Assembly: GCA_963931925.1 (NCBI GenBank)
Contig: OZ007571.1
Location: 58,553,625 to 58,617,624, forward strand
Direction of reading: 5' to 3'
Origin: Onchidella celtica
Lineage: Eukaryota; Mollusca; Gastropoda; Systellommatophora; Onchidiidae
DNA: 64,000 nt
Below are positions 1 to 14,756 of the stretch, piece after piece. The notes below the pieces were generated by a model. It was given only the letters and a program-made list of their open reading frames with translations, was not told where the DNA came from and did no database searches. The translations under genes and the position numbers were made by a program. Position 1 is the stretch's first letter. Every line of letters begins with the position of its first letter.

Positions 1-311
1 ACGAATATAATATAATACATCAATCATAATAATCAATCAACGTTCTACATACCAGTCATAACTGGAAAGACTCTCACTAGTCTTCTCGACTGCTTCCCCT
101 TTATGTCCGCCCGATGGGCTTTTATTCACAGGTCCGATCCCTAGGACCTTCTAACTTGCAGTGATAGTATTACCGCGCTTTCGCCTCCTTCAGACCCCGC
201 CCCCACTACCACTCACAACAGCACGCTTAACTTGCTGTCTACTGTGAGCCTTTCTTACTCTACACCCGCTCTGTAGCAATCCCCTTAATTGCACTCACTC
301 CACTCGTGACA
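1..311 (-). repeat. 3' LTR of the Gmr1-type element (partial)
   Basis: Identical over its 311 visible bases to 6763-7073. On the minus strand it begins TGTCACGAG just after a G-rich polypurine-like tract. The rest lies outside the window. Confidence 0.93.
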
Positions 312-668
312 TCATCCCCCACCCCAAAAAAATTAATGCAATTAATTTCAAATCGGATCAAGATGACTGTCAACGAGTGAGCGTGAGCAATACCTACACT
401 AGAAAATGACCTAGCAGTTCCCCTAGTATATAGAATACCGAAATCAGGGGAAAATATGGGGATCAATATGGTCTGAAATATGCATATATGTGTCACCTCA
501 TGACTAGCTAACTAAACACAATATCTAATACAGAATCAAAAACCATTCAACCTATCAACCATTCTTCATATCATATATTTTATAATGTCAATATTTTAAA
601 GTCGACTCATTCACACAGATCCTGTCAATGTTCCTGTCCTCCGATGTATAAGCTCCTGAAATCTTCCC

Positions 669-2372
669 CTAGGCTCGACTAAGGTAGTCGGCGATATGAT
701 TGCTGGTTCCTGGAATTGGTTGAATAACGAAGGTATACGGCTGTAAAGCCAATGCCCATCTAGACAAGCGTGGGCTGGACGAACGATTCTTCGACAAAAA
801 TGTCAGTGGCTTGTGGTCTGTCTGGATACAAAATTCTCGTCCCATGAGATAACGTCCCAGTTTCTGGACGGACCAGACAATGGCAAGACACTCACGCTCT
901 ATCACAGAATACTTTCTTTCTCTCTGCAATAACTTCCTACTGACATAACATACAGGATGGAGACATTCGTTCTTCTCCTGTAGAAGACAAGCGCCGACAC
1001 CAGAGTCCGACGCATCCGTTCTGAGGATAAAATTAGATCGAAAATCGGGCAATATCAGAATGGGTGACGATGATAATGCTGTCACCAAATTATCAAATGA
1101 TGTCTGACATTCAGACGTCCACTGGACCTTATCGGGTTGTCCCTTCTTAGTAAGGTCAGTAAGAGAAGATGACAAGGAGGAAAAATTTGGAATGAACTTT
1201 CTGTAATAATTTAAAATTCCCACTAAGCTTCTGACTTGTTTCTTTGTTTTAGGGATTTGCAACCCTACTAACTTGTCAATTTTTGTTTCTTCAGGTCTCT
1301 GAACACCTCTACCCACAATATGTCCTAAGAATACTATCTCTGGACATGCCAAATCCATCTTTGCGGGTTTAGCCGTTAACCCAAAATGACGTAATCGTTG
1401 AAAAATTAGTGTTAGTGTCTGAATATGCTCAGACCATGTCGACGTATGGCATGCTATATCATCAAAGAATGACACGACATTAGGTATGTCCTTCAACACT
1501 AATCTCATTAATCGTGCAAACGTCGCTGGCGCGTTTACCAACCCAAATGGCATGACCTTAAATTGGAATAATCCAATGGGCGTTTGAAACGCCGTGTATT
1601 GTTTAGACTCCTCAGTAAGCGGGATTTCCCAATACCCTTTCGTCAAATCTATCTTGGAAAACCACGTGGACCCGGCCAATGAAGCTATTAATTCCTCCTG
1701 AAACGGAATAGGCTCCCTATCGCCTACCGTAATAGTGTTCAATCTTCGAAAGTCAATACAGAACCGCACCGATCCATCAAGTTTTTTCACGAGGACGATG
1801 GGTGATGAATACGGCGATGTTGATGGTTCTATCACATCTAACTTCAACATTGACTCAACTTCCTTTATGACTCTATCTCTCGAAGAAAACGGCAGCGGAT
1901 AAGGTCTAAGAAATACCGGCTTATCCGAAGTCAACTTTATTTGGTGCTGGATCACCGTAGTGCGACCCGGCAAATCCGTAACAACATCCGGAAATGACGC
2001 TAACAGGGTCTCAAGTTCCCTACTCCTTGAACTCGTAAGGTCAGGGTTAATTTTTACGTCCCTGTAACCTTGTGTCGGAGTTAACTCCGGCAATTGAATT
2101 TGTAACTCCTCCTGCGCCTCGGTGTCGCTTACGTCACAGTCCAACTGGTCTACGACCCCCGTACAAGCAGTAGAGAAGACAGTCTCCTCTGGTCTTGTCT
2201 GTGCACACAGATACTGTGGTCTCTCATAAAATCTCTGTAGCATATTAACATGGAAAACCTTACTCGCTCCATCAATGTGGATAGCGTAATCTACCTTTGA
2301 AACAACTCGCTCAATAACATAAGGACCTTTCCATGTCATCAATAACTTATTATGGTCCGTAGGTAACAACAA
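669..2372 (-). CDS. Gmr1-type element: integrase C-terminal part, reverse transcriptase, RNase H (fossil)
   Basis: The frame opens with a GPY/F-type integrase tail (WKGPYVIERV). It is followed by a Ty3/gypsy reverse transcriptase with the KIDLTKGYWEIPL block and a catalytic FFDD variant of YxDD, then RNase H with the TDAS and TDHKPL motifs, ending near a short ADYLSRA tail. Known: in the common Ty3/gypsy order integrase follows RNase H, so finding the GPY/F part in front of reverse transcriptase marks the Gmr1-type arrangement. It is part of a broken young element and not a host gene. Confidence 0.88.
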   Translation of the reverse strand: MLLPTDHNKLLMTWKGPYVIERVVSKVDYAIHIDGASKVFHVNMLQRFYERPQYLCAQTRPEETVFSTACTGVVDQLDCDVSDTEAQEELQIQLPELTPTQGYRDVKINPDLTSSRSRELETLLASFPDVVTDLPGRTTVIQHQIKLTSDKPVFLRPYPLPFSSRDRVIKEVESMLKLDVIEPSTSPYSSPIVLVKKLDGSVRFCIDFRRLNTITVGDREPIPFQEELIASLAGSTWFSKIDLTKGYWEIPLTEESKQYTAFQTPIGLFQFKVMPFGLVNAPATFARLMRLVLKDIPNVVSFFDDIACHTSTWSEHIQTLTLIFQRLRHFGLTAKPAKMDLACPEIVFLGHIVGRGVQRPEETKIDKLVGLQIPKTKKQVRSLVGILNYYRKFIPNFSSLSSSLTDLTKKGQPDKVQWTSECQTSFDNLVTALSSSPILILPDFRSNFILRTDASDSGVGACLLQEKNECLHPVCYVSRKLLQRERKYSVIERECLAIVWSVQKLGRYLMGREFCIQTDHKPLTFLSKNRSSSPRLSRWALALQPYTFVIQPIPGTSNHIADYLSRA

Positions 2373-2500
2373 CAGAACCTTGTCTCCTGGCTTAAAAATT
2401 CTCAGTTTGGAACCTCTATCTTTAGTCTTTTGCTCTTTTCGAAGCGATACCAGAAGCTTCTTCCGCTATAGTGCGCGCTGAAGATAGTCTTTCTCTTAAA

Positions 2501-4837
2501 TCAACAAGGTACTGAAACCTTTTTAAACGGTTCCGAAACCGTGGGGATCTTTTGACGAGGAGCCTGGGGTAAACGACCCTTATGCGTCGTCTTTTGGCAC
2601 GCACTGCACGTCTTACAATATAAACGTACATCTCTGTATACTGACGGCCAATAAAAATCTTTCAGAATTCTCTCCTTGGTTCTAGTACTTCCCATATGAC
2701 CCGCTAATGGAACATCATGTGCCAAATGCAATACTGTTGCGATCAGCAACGCTGGCACAACGACCTGCTTTAAAATTGAGGACACCGTTACATACTTACG
2801 GAACAGAATGCCCGCCTGAACAAAAAAAGAAGATGACCCGTTCTTATATCTCCTCGTTTTCTCGGTTCGCGCCTCCCCAAAGCATGGGTTTAATGATGGG
2901 TCCTCCCTTTGTAATTTCGCCAAGCGCTCTGGCGTGATATCTAGGTTGACCGCTGGCGTAGCCAAAGGTCTAATCTTGTCTTTATCGGCTACCCGTCGGC
3001 GTGTTTCGACCGCGGCGCAAAAGTCAATACCTTTTGATTGCGACCATGCTTGTACGTTCTCATCGGAAGGGGAAACTACCCGCGATACATTCCCAATGAT
3101 GAGCTGGGCGCCTGGAAAACAACCAACGACTGCTTCGACTTCCCCGCTAAGGAAAGGTGTATCTATCATTATTCTTGCCATGGGTAATTTCTCAATGGCC
3201 CCCGAAAATTGGATGCACGGGACAGTCTCACCAGTAAGCTGTGAATCCCGAATGCAATCCCTATGCACTCCCACAACGGTAGATCCTGTATCTCGTAAAA
3301 CCGAGACCGGTTCGTCCCCAACAAACCCCGGATAAACCCTAAGACCACCTCCTGTATGACATGAATTTATAACGGGGATCTTTCTCCCACAAGGTAAAAC
3401 ACCGGAAGATAATAACTTCTCACAACTGGGACACTTAGAATACTGTCCGCCTCCGTTGTCCGATGTAACACACGCAGCCGCATGATGAAATTTATTTGGG
3501 GAGCATGGACTGGAGCTACTGTCCACGTTCGCCGCTATCCTACCTGCCGGGCAGTTCACGCTGATGTGATCTGCTCTTCCGCAGTTCCAACACTTCGCGG
3601 CCCTACACTCGCGCGAAAAGTGACCCACGCGTCCGCAAGTCCAACACTCCGCTCCCTGTGCTGCTCTAGGCCTGGGTCCCCGTGACCCATCGCGACCGGA
3701 ACTAGAGTCCCTATGCCGTCGGTCATCGGCAAAGGTCACAATTCGCCCCCGGCCATTACCGCGACCTAGCCCTCCTGCTCGGTCAAACTTACCGGATCCA
3801 TATGCCGGTGATTGGTGATAGCCCCTACGCTGCCCCTGGGCTTGCCCGCTATAGGCACCACGCTGACGCGACCTGTCCCTAAGTCCTGCCGGCGACCCCT
3901 CGACAACGGCGACGTACCCAGCATCTTGGACGTACGCCCTGGCGACTGGTTTGGACGGATGCGCCGTACGGTATGCCTCCGCCAACTTAGACGCCTCCTG
4001 CACCGTCGCGGGTTCGTTCTCTTTCAGGAAAGCCACCAGATCTTTGTGGCACGACGCGTATAGCTGGTCACGGATCATTAAGTCTTTCAGTTTAGCAAAG
4101 TCCGTGCCCACATGCGCCAAGTCTACCCAGTTCGCGAAATACTCAGTTAGTCTCGCGACGAAGGCAGCAAAGTCCTCCCTGGTATCTGCACGTGCTCGCC
4201 TAAACTGCTCCCGGAAATATTCCTCGGTACGCGCAAATCGGCGAAGCAGCAAAGCCTTCAGCTTATCGTAATCTTGTGCGTCTTCGCGCTGTAGCTCTTT
4301 AAAGTATGTTAACGCTCGCCCCTGCAAAAGCGAGGCCAGGTACGTGGCCCATAATTCCTTATTTTCCCCCCATTGCAATTGTGCGTTCAGCTCGAACCTG
4401 TAAAGGAAGGCGTCTATGTCGTCCTTCCGGTCGTCGAACGTAGGGAGCTTAATCCTAACGCCACCTTTATTGGGTACCTGCCGCTCAACTGTTTCTGTTG
4501 GCGCACTCTTTTTGATTTCCAACTCCGCTATTCTTACTCGCGCGTCTGTCTCCCGCTCTTGAGCTTCTATCTCCTTTAACCTTATCTCCCTTTCCTGCTC
4601 CCTATCCTGTCTCTCCTGTCGCTGAGCTTCTAACTCCTTTAACTTAAACTCTCTTTCCTCTTCCTTATCCTTAGCTTCTCTCTCCTGCTCCTGAGCCTTA
4701 GCCTCTTTTTCTCGCTCTCTATCCTTAGCACGCTCATCGCGCAAATCCGCCTGCTGTTCTTTAATCCAGCCGCGTAGCTCTTCTCCCTCCAGGCCAAGTT
4801 CCTTACCCAACTTCATTAGTTGTTGGAGTTCCGCCAT
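2501..4837 (-). CDS. Gmr1-type element: gag, protease, integrase zinc-binding part (fossil)
   Basis: The frame starts with a Lys/Glu/Arg-rich coiled-coil-like stretch (about residues 30-115) and a gag capsid-like region. Two CCHC zinc knuckles follow (CWTCGRVGHFSREC and CWNCGRADHISVNC), then an aspartic protease with an LRDTGST active-site motif. An HHCC zinc-binding module typical of retroelement integrases (H-x-GHMGS, CKTCSACQ) closes it. All parts belong to one Ty3/gypsy polyprotein region. The frame begins about 1.0 kb inside the 5' LTR on the minus strand. Confidence 0.88.
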   Translation of the reverse strand: MAELQQLMKLGKELGLEGEELRGWIKEQQADLRDERAKDREREKEAKAQEQEREAKDKEEEREFKLKELEAQRQERQDREQEREIRLKEIEAQERETDARVRIAELEIKKSAPTETVERQVPNKGGVRIKLPTFDDRKDDIDAFLYRFELNAQLQWGENKELWATYLASLLQGRALTYFKELQREDAQDYDKLKALLLRRFARTEEYFREQFRRARADTREDFAAFVARLTEYFANWVDLAHVGTDFAKLKDLMIRDQLYASCHKDLVAFLKENEPATVQEASKLAEAYRTAHPSKPVARAYVQDAGYVAVVEGSPAGLRDRSRQRGAYSGQAQGQRRGYHQSPAYGSGKFDRAGGLGRGNGRGRIVTFADDRRHRDSSSGRDGSRGPRPRAAQGAECWTCGRVGHFSRECRAAKCWNCGRADHISVNCPAGRIAANVDSSSSPCSPNKFHHAAACVTSDNGGGQYSKCPSCEKLLSSGVLPCGRKIPVINSCHTGGGLRVYPGFVGDEPVSVLRDTGSTVVGVHRDCIRDSQLTGETVPCIQFSGAIEKLPMARIMIDTPFLSGEVEAVVGCFPGAQLIIGNVSRVVSPSDENVQAWSQSKGIDFCAAVETRRRVADKDKIRPLATPAVNLDITPERLAKLQREDPSLNPCFGEARTEKTRRYKNGSSSFFVQAGILFRKYVTVSSILKQVVVPALLIATVLHLAHDVPLAGHMGSTRTKERILKDFYWPSVYRDVRLYCKTCSACQKTTHKGRLPQAPRQKIPTVSEPFKKVSVPC

Positions 4838-5773
4838 TTCACAGATTTATGGTTATGGTATCTATTATGCGAACGACCAACCTGTCGGTATGATCACTAG
4901 CAACACGACCAGAGACCTGAGATCACACCAGGTATAACAATACCCAATTGTCTCAAATACAATTCAGAAATTTACGTACTTCCCAACTAATTCTATATTT
5001 ATAAAATGTATTGCCCTATTAACAATAAAAAAGAGTAGAAAAGACAATAATAAGGAAATTCAGTAGAAGGACCACAAGTACGTCAAGGACAACGAACCAG
5101 ACTAGGACAAAGCTTCTACAAAAAAAAACTATAATGGAAAAAAAGAATGCAACCTAACTACGCCGATTACACAACAAGGTACGAACAAGAACAGAGTCTG
5201 AAAAAAAAGAACGTATCTATAGATAGGTAGAAAGAGGGACAAGAGAATACGTCTTCCTGCGGAACAGAGAAGATATCGACGCTACAACTAAACAATATTA
5301 CAGGTCCCTACAGAACTGTTCACTGTGATGAACGAAGTTCCAAAGTTTACCACACCTTTTTAAAAGGATAAACTAAGTTCAACACAGCAAACCCGCGCCA
5401 CCGCCCATATAATCAATTACAACGAAAACAGCAAAAACAGGGAAACAGACAGATGAAGAGACAGCCCTTAATCCAGGGTACAAAATTTTTGACTTTTACT
5501 TAACTTTCAATTTTTGAAATTTTGAGTAAACTCCTCCCTTTAATCGGAGCTCTGGCTGCTCGTCTCCTCAGGCTGCACGCACACACACTGTCTCTCTGAA
5601 ATTTAAGTACACATTAATACATATTCATCAAAATACATGCATCAATACATATCATTATTCATAAATATACATAAATCATATCATGAAATGTCCATTCATC
5701 CAACGAACAAGACAGCACAAATACCTACTAACTAACTACAACTAAATATTACGAAAATGGACGAGTCACAATG

Positions 5774-5886
5774 GGCGAGCCCCCAATGTCACAACGGACG
5801 AGCCCCCAGTGTCACAACGGACGAGCCCCCAGTGTCACAACGGACGAGCCCCCAGTGTCACAACGGACGAGCCCCCAGTGTCACAA
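5774..5886 (-). repeat. 23-bp tandem repeat across the LTR end and primer-binding site
   Basis: Five near-identical 23-bp units. Read on the minus strand, each holds GTGACAC followed by TGGGGGCTCGTCCG. The latter matches the first 14 of 18 bases of the well-known tRNA-Pro primer-binding site, and GTGACA is the LTR terminus. The first unit next to the LTR is in the correct place for the true primer-binding site. Confidence 0.75.
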
Positions 5887-7073
5887 ATCCCAGACTGGGA
5901 GATGTAATAAGTTATGACAGGACAACAATCACGAACAAACAAGTTAACACTTAACAGAACAATCCATCAGACTCACACATTTATTAAACATAATTATACC
6001 TATAATAGCGCAATTACATATACTATATTATTGAAATGACTGCCGTACAACGGCCTTATTCTCACACACACGCTCCCTCGGATCCACAATCCGGTAGTTA
6101 CTCCTAAAGGCACTTCGGCCTCAGCCTCTCCCCTCAGGGTCTTAATAGTACATTAATGATTCACTGGCACCGCAGTCTCTCAATATCACCTTCCTATTGT
6201 CATACACCTTAGCACTCCCCTAGCACCTCAGCAGGGCAATAACACATTATTATTTCCATAGCCATCAACATGGCAACAACATAATATCAGTTCACTAGCC
6301 TATCAACATGGCAACAATATAGTATCTCATTCACTCGCATATCTACGTCCCTGTCCGTGGCCTGACTGCCACGACTTTATGTGCCTCTACTGTCCTGCAC
6401 TGACAGCCTCACTTCTGGCCTATGTGTGGCCTCCGGCCCTATGCTGGCCTATCCCCTGTGCTCATCGAGGTGGCTCTGCGGCCCGTCCCCGACACCTACA
6501 AGAATAACATTACATTGGTATAATACCCTACCCTTTCTATTCACTCCACCTCTCCTTACAACCCATGAAGCGTACACACACTAGTTCACCTTTCACTCAC
6601 CACACATCTTACGGTAACACACCTCCATCGGAGTACACACTACTCACTCGCGCTACAAATCCATGAACTCACTTTCATCTATCGCTCATGGCGCACATTG
6701 CTATATCCAATATCAAGGACTTCCACATTCCTCACATATACTTATTCACATCATGGTAATAGACGAATATAATATAATACATCAATCATAATAATCAATC
6801 AACGTTCTACATACCAGTCATAACTGGAAAGACTCTCACTAGTCTTCTCGACTGCTTCCCCTTTATGTCCGCCCGATGGGCTTTTATTCACAGGTCCGAT
6901 CCCTAGGACCTTCTAACTTGCAGTGATAGTATTACCGCGCTTTCGCCTCCTTCAGACCCCGCCCCCACTACCACTCACAACAGCACGCTTAACTTGCTGT
7001 CTACTGTGAGCCTTTCTTACTCTACACCCGCTCTGTAGCAATCCCCTTAATTGCACTCACTCCACTCGTGACA
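5879..7073 (-). repeat. 5' LTR of the Gmr1-type element
   Basis: On the minus strand it starts TGTCAC at 7073 and ends GTGACA at 5879, a short perfect inverted terminal repeat with TG...CA ends, about 1195 bp. The right-hand 311 bp equal the partial LTR at window position 1. The left boundary is inferred from the terminal GTGACA followed by the tRNA-Pro-like primer-binding site. Confidence 0.82.
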
Positions 7074-10294
<3,221 letters not shown>

Positions 10295-10562
10295 TTGCAA
10301 ATTTTAATGAGGAGCTAACCAAACGGGCAGTTTCATTGGTCATCCGTATTGCAAATTTTAATGAGGAGCTAACCAAACGGGCAGTTTCATTGGTCATCCA
10401 TATTGAAAATTTTAATGAGGAACTAACCAAACGGGCAGTTTCATTGGTCATCCGTAATGAAAATTTTAATGAGGAACTAACCAAACGGGCAGTTTCATTG
10501 GTCATCCGTATCGAAAATTTTAATGAGGAACTAACCAAACTGGCAGTTTCATTGATCATCCG
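10295..10562. repeat. 54-bp tandem repeat, five copies
   Basis: Five head-to-tail copies of a 54-bp unit containing AACCAAACGGGCAGTTTCAT, with few differences between copies. Because 54 is divisible by 3 the array stays open on both strands. No start context or homology suggests a protein. Confidence 0.9.
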
Positions 10563-11410
10563 TATTGTTATTTCCATTAAACAGATCAAGCGAATACACA
10601 TAATCATAAGCTACAGGGGAAGATAATATTGCATCAATGGTGTTTGCAGAACTTAGCAAAACGCAAAAAACAAGCAAAAAAATGGTTCCACACTGTCGTT
10701 TACATGGTTGCCAATTAATATGACCTGGATACCCCCCCCCCCCCCAAAATCATTCCATTCGAGATACGGGCCGTAACAAAATAGTGTTATTAATATAGAC
10801 TCGGCAGACTTTCGAAATAATGACCCTAATAAAATTTTACTTCTTATGGTCCTTTTTTCGAAAGTGTGCTGAGCCTCTGTCTCTTCTGTCTGCCACTGTA
10901 TCTCTAGACTGGCGCAGCGTCATCAGGGAGGGTGCATTGTGCACTATGAAATTACTTTTTCATTGTTTCAAGCCGTGACATACAGAGTTGAAACAGCAGT
11001 AAAATTTTACTCATATGTTTCATTACAGTCGCTGATGTCAGAGCTTCAAAAAAAAAAAAAGCCTGGGGCTGCCCTGTGGGCGGGGCCAAAGCTGACATCC
11101 AGACAAAGGAATGCAAAGCCGGCTATTTTTAGACCGGTAATTCTGTACTCTTTAAACCCTGTTTGTCCCCATACCCTTGCCTGATGGCTTCCCCTCCTCA
11201 CTAGCAGGTTTTGAAAGAATATTTCCGTCTTTCTCGTTGTAGTTTTAACTATAATTGCTGGAGTTCTGTGTTTAATTCCGTCGGTCCAGTTACAGTTTTG
11301 AAGCAGCCCAACCCGTCGGAACTAGCACAGCGGAAATTGAATTGAACATCGATGGGAAGTATTATGTATTCTGCACAATCTGGAACAAGAAAATGTCTGT
11401 ACTTTCACAA

Positions 11411-11597
11411 TATTCTACCTTCTTGATAAAGGATTAAATGAAAAAAACTCATACAAAAGACACAAACAACGTATATAGGTCAGCCGTTGGTACAGTTATT
11501 TAAAACTCAATTAAAACGACTACAAAACAATCACGTGTTTTTTTGTTTTTTTACCGTTTTCTCTCTCTGCCCCCCCCCCCCCCCGTGACCCATTTTC
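11411..11597 (+). repeat. dispersed repeat, copy A
   Basis: About 180 bp that recurs in the same orientation at 12487-12664. The copies share the TATTCTACCTTCTTGATAAA start, the TATAGGTCAGCCGTTGGTAC middle and a C-rich run before GTGACC. Copy A has a longer poly(C). No coding potential or terminal repeats were seen. Confidence 0.8.
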
Positions 11598-12114
11598 ACA
11601 ATATCTTTATGTAGTGTGACTTATGTCACAGTATTTCCCCACTGAAATTCCTACTCCACATCCCCTCGACTATTTTAGACGATTGTACTCACCTCCCTAG
11701 AAGTGTCATTACCAACTGTGATTAACTAACATTATGGTCACATTTCCCCATATATAAATGAGTAGACTGCTGGTTTTACACACAGCCTTTTATTCTCGGT
11801 GGCATTTGGGGCATTGCACGATGATATTTTGACCATTGTTTAGCAATGTACAATTGACGTGGTCTGCGTGTTAGAGAGAATGACAAATAAATCACTTAAT
11901 TATAATATTGTACTTCTGGACGCAGATGAATTTACCGGGCACTCACATTTTAAGTGTACACCGCCAACAGGCTGGTCCGTCGCAACTTCTAACCAAGGAG
12001 GATCATCACAGTCGTCAGATATTTTAAAAGAAGCCTTTCTACTGTTGTAAAAGTAGTTCTGTGCAACAACATCAGTACCCAGTTTTGTTTTAACTCCATT
12101 TAATTTTCAGTGCA

Positions 12115-12350
12115 CATTGGACTGCAGTTATAGTACTTGGCGCAGATGCAAGCAATCTCAGGTTCGAATCCCGCTTGAGAAACACAAAACAATCATAGAT
12201 CTCTGGCACAGCCCACAGAATTCTGTGGGACAGCCAACCTAACTCATTTCTCACGGTATTTTTACTCCAGTCACTCGTAGGGGCCATGGAGAGTGTCCAA
12301 ATCACAAGATTGGTGTTACAGCCCCACAACACTGCAACGGGGATATTAGA
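12115..12350 (+). mobile_element. tRNA-derived SINE-like element
   Basis: A tRNA-like head with a perfect RNA polymerase III B box, GGTTCGAATCC, at 12161-12171, and an A-box-like TGGACTGCAG upstream. A non-tRNA body follows. The B-box context (ATGCA..C.CAGG.TCGAATCCCGCTT) resembles the copy at about 15.0 kb, so these may be one family. The right end is uncertain. Confidence 0.5.
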
Positions 12351-12486
12351 TTTCAATTAAACAAGACTAGATCTATATGTCAATATCATTTCAGTTGATT
12401 ACTAAAGCCTTTCACGTGAGTTTTTATTGGACAAGAACAGGCTCAATTTGTGATGATGGCCTGTAAGTGTAAAATCGGTAAATGTT

Positions 12487-12664
12487 TATTCTACCTTCTT
12501 GATAAAGGATTAAATGAAAAAGAACTCGTACAAAAGACAAAAACAACGTATATAGGTCAGCCGTTGGTACAGTTATTTTAAAACTCAATTAAAACGACTA
12601 AAAACAATCACGGTTGTTCTTATTTTTACCGTTTTCTTTCTCTGTCCCCCGTGACCTACTTTCA
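12487..12664 (+). repeat. dispersed repeat, copy B
   Basis: Same-orientation match to 11411-11597 at roughly 90% identity by eye. It differs mainly by small indels and a shorter poly(C) run. Confidence 0.8.
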
Positions 12665-14756
12665 TGGCTTACATCATCCAGATGTGGGTTTATGAATACA
12701 CGGATACTGAACGAAAAGTGGATCACACGAAAATAGGAGACACTGTCAATGTCATCCAACCCTGACTGATTTTTTTTCTCTCGCCAGAGTACTGCTGTGA
12801 ATCACTGTCTGCCGATGTCACCTTACGACATTATCTGTTTGTTTAACTCAGGGGTCTCCAACTTACAATAATTGTGCGGATGCTTTTGCTCTCCAGGGGA
12901 GAAATACCCCAGTCGTCGACCTGGGGTTTTTGCGTCATTTTTCAGCACAATGAAGCCATCGTAGACAAAACACCTCCGGCGTCAGATCGCTGCCAGGTGA
13001 AATATTATGTCGCAAGAAATTAGGTTTCAGCTCACGTCCAGGGAATCACTCGACTTTGGGAGCTCTCGTATTCGGGCCAAACGCTCTAATCACTGGACCA
13101 CTGCGGCCGGCGGCTTTTCCTTAATGGTTGATGAAAAACCCACCTTAAATCCGCCAATGTCGCATGACAAAAGACCTCTCCTCTCTATTCAGAACAAAAA
13201 AGTGTGTTCTACAAAACCATATTCTGATGTTTGGATCTGGTCTTAGAGAGGGCTGCCGTCGTGACATGCCTTCCTGCCCCCCCCCCCTCCTTATTTTAGG
13301 TAGTTTATTCTCCGTTTTCCTGATGCTCAACCAGGCCAACTGAACATCATTTTATTTCATGCATGTTTGATATGGCTTAAAAGTTTAAGACATCAAAGAG
13401 GAGATTGACGGCCAAGAAAAAAAATTGCGTGAAATGTTCTTGTCACCTGCCCTTCCCAGATGAGCCTTGATCCTCTGATAACACCAAAGGCAATGGCTGC
13501 TTGAGAAGTTAACATAAACGACAAAAACTACATGTATTTCCTCTCCTTACAGATACAAGAATATGAACCAAAGGGGGCAGACATGCCAGATAGCTTTGAA
13601 AATCTTTACATCATACGATGAAAGGACCATTTGCTGGATCTTTTTATCTTGTCTCACCGGATATGACTTCCAGGAAACGTTTTTGTGCAGCCACTCAAAT
13701 CCAGCGACCGGCAGCAGCTGTTCTCTGCCTCACCCACTTCCACTCACACACACTCTAACTCATAAATACACTTACAATTGGTTAAAAGATCTACGAACAT
13801 GCTTTCGACTATTTAGAACAAAATTAGAAGTTTCACACTTTCTGCCATTTGCGACAGATCTGATATGTTTTGCTTCAGCTTATCTGAAGGAATTGGCAAA
13901 ATACTCAGTGAACTTCGGAGACTTCAAAACTCCATTACAATGTGAAAACACAACTGATCCACAGCGTTACGCCTACTGTAAGGTAATTCGCCCTCTGTAA
14001 TCTTATTTATCAAGCAGCGAATTGTTGATGCGAGTTTGCTTACGGGGGCATCTAGTTTTTACCCACATCGAACAATGAAACCATATCAGATGGACTTGAA
14101 ATTTTGAAGGGGCATCCATAGGCGCCCTGGCACACATATTATATATACACAAATTAAATTTGACTGATCCACAAATAAATGTATCAAAACAGAATTCAAA
14201 CTACGATAGACACAACTGATAGCTATATATATATACATTATCCCTTTAAGTGCATAAACGATTTCAACACATGTTATTGCAGCTCATACAATTTGCTCGT
14301 GAAGCTCTACAATTTAAATCTGTTCGAAAATACAAGTTTCAAAATCAAATTTGTCCATCCACAGTATTTTCACTCATTTTCTTTTTTTTTTTTTTGGCAT
14401 ATCCGTACAACGCACACAATTCGATGACGTACAACACACCCGGAATACTATATTACTGACCTTATTAATTTGCATAGTTTTTAAAAATATGAATCGGCTT
14501 AGTAGCAAAACAATCCGACCCTCGGAGATTGCTTGATCTGCGCTAATAATATACTTGAGTGTACGTCGATCACCAATGGCTACACCAACCCCTTTTCGCC
14601 TGATCAGTCAATCTGACGACCGCCCATTGATACAAACTGACTAGACCCTCACGCTCCCAGTTCCATCTGACTATTCCGTGTGTTGTCACTTTGAATTCGT
14701 GAACACCATACCAAGTTTTGTTTCAGCAAACTTTCACCAGTCGCGCTTTTGGTAAA

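Larger units (their letters stand above)
1..7073 (-). mobile_element. Ty3/gypsy LTR retrotransposon, Gmr1-type, fossil
   Basis: Seen: the first 311 bases recur base for base at 6763-7073, with coding frames between them on the minus strand, so the element reads right to left. The 5' LTR is on the right, then a primer-binding region, a gag/protease/integrase-part frame, a reverse transcriptase/RNase H frame, a G-rich tract at about 313-330 and the 3' LTR, which is cut by the window edge. Known: integrase upstream of reverse transcriptase is the order of the Gmr1 group of Ty3/gypsy elements. Inference: identical LTR stretches mean a very recent insertion. Even so the coding part looks broken, with roughly one or two breaks. 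The target-site duplication cannot be checked because the left end lies outside the window. Confidence 0.9.

Noticed and set aside
5774-5886. CRISPR-like array
   Set aside because: Units are directly adjacent with no spacers and lie at an LTR primer-binding site in an animal genome.
13563-14000. 145-codon plus-strand frame after an acceptor-like CCTTACAG
   Set aside because: No recognisable domain, no matching neighbouring exon and ordinary composition for chance open sequence.
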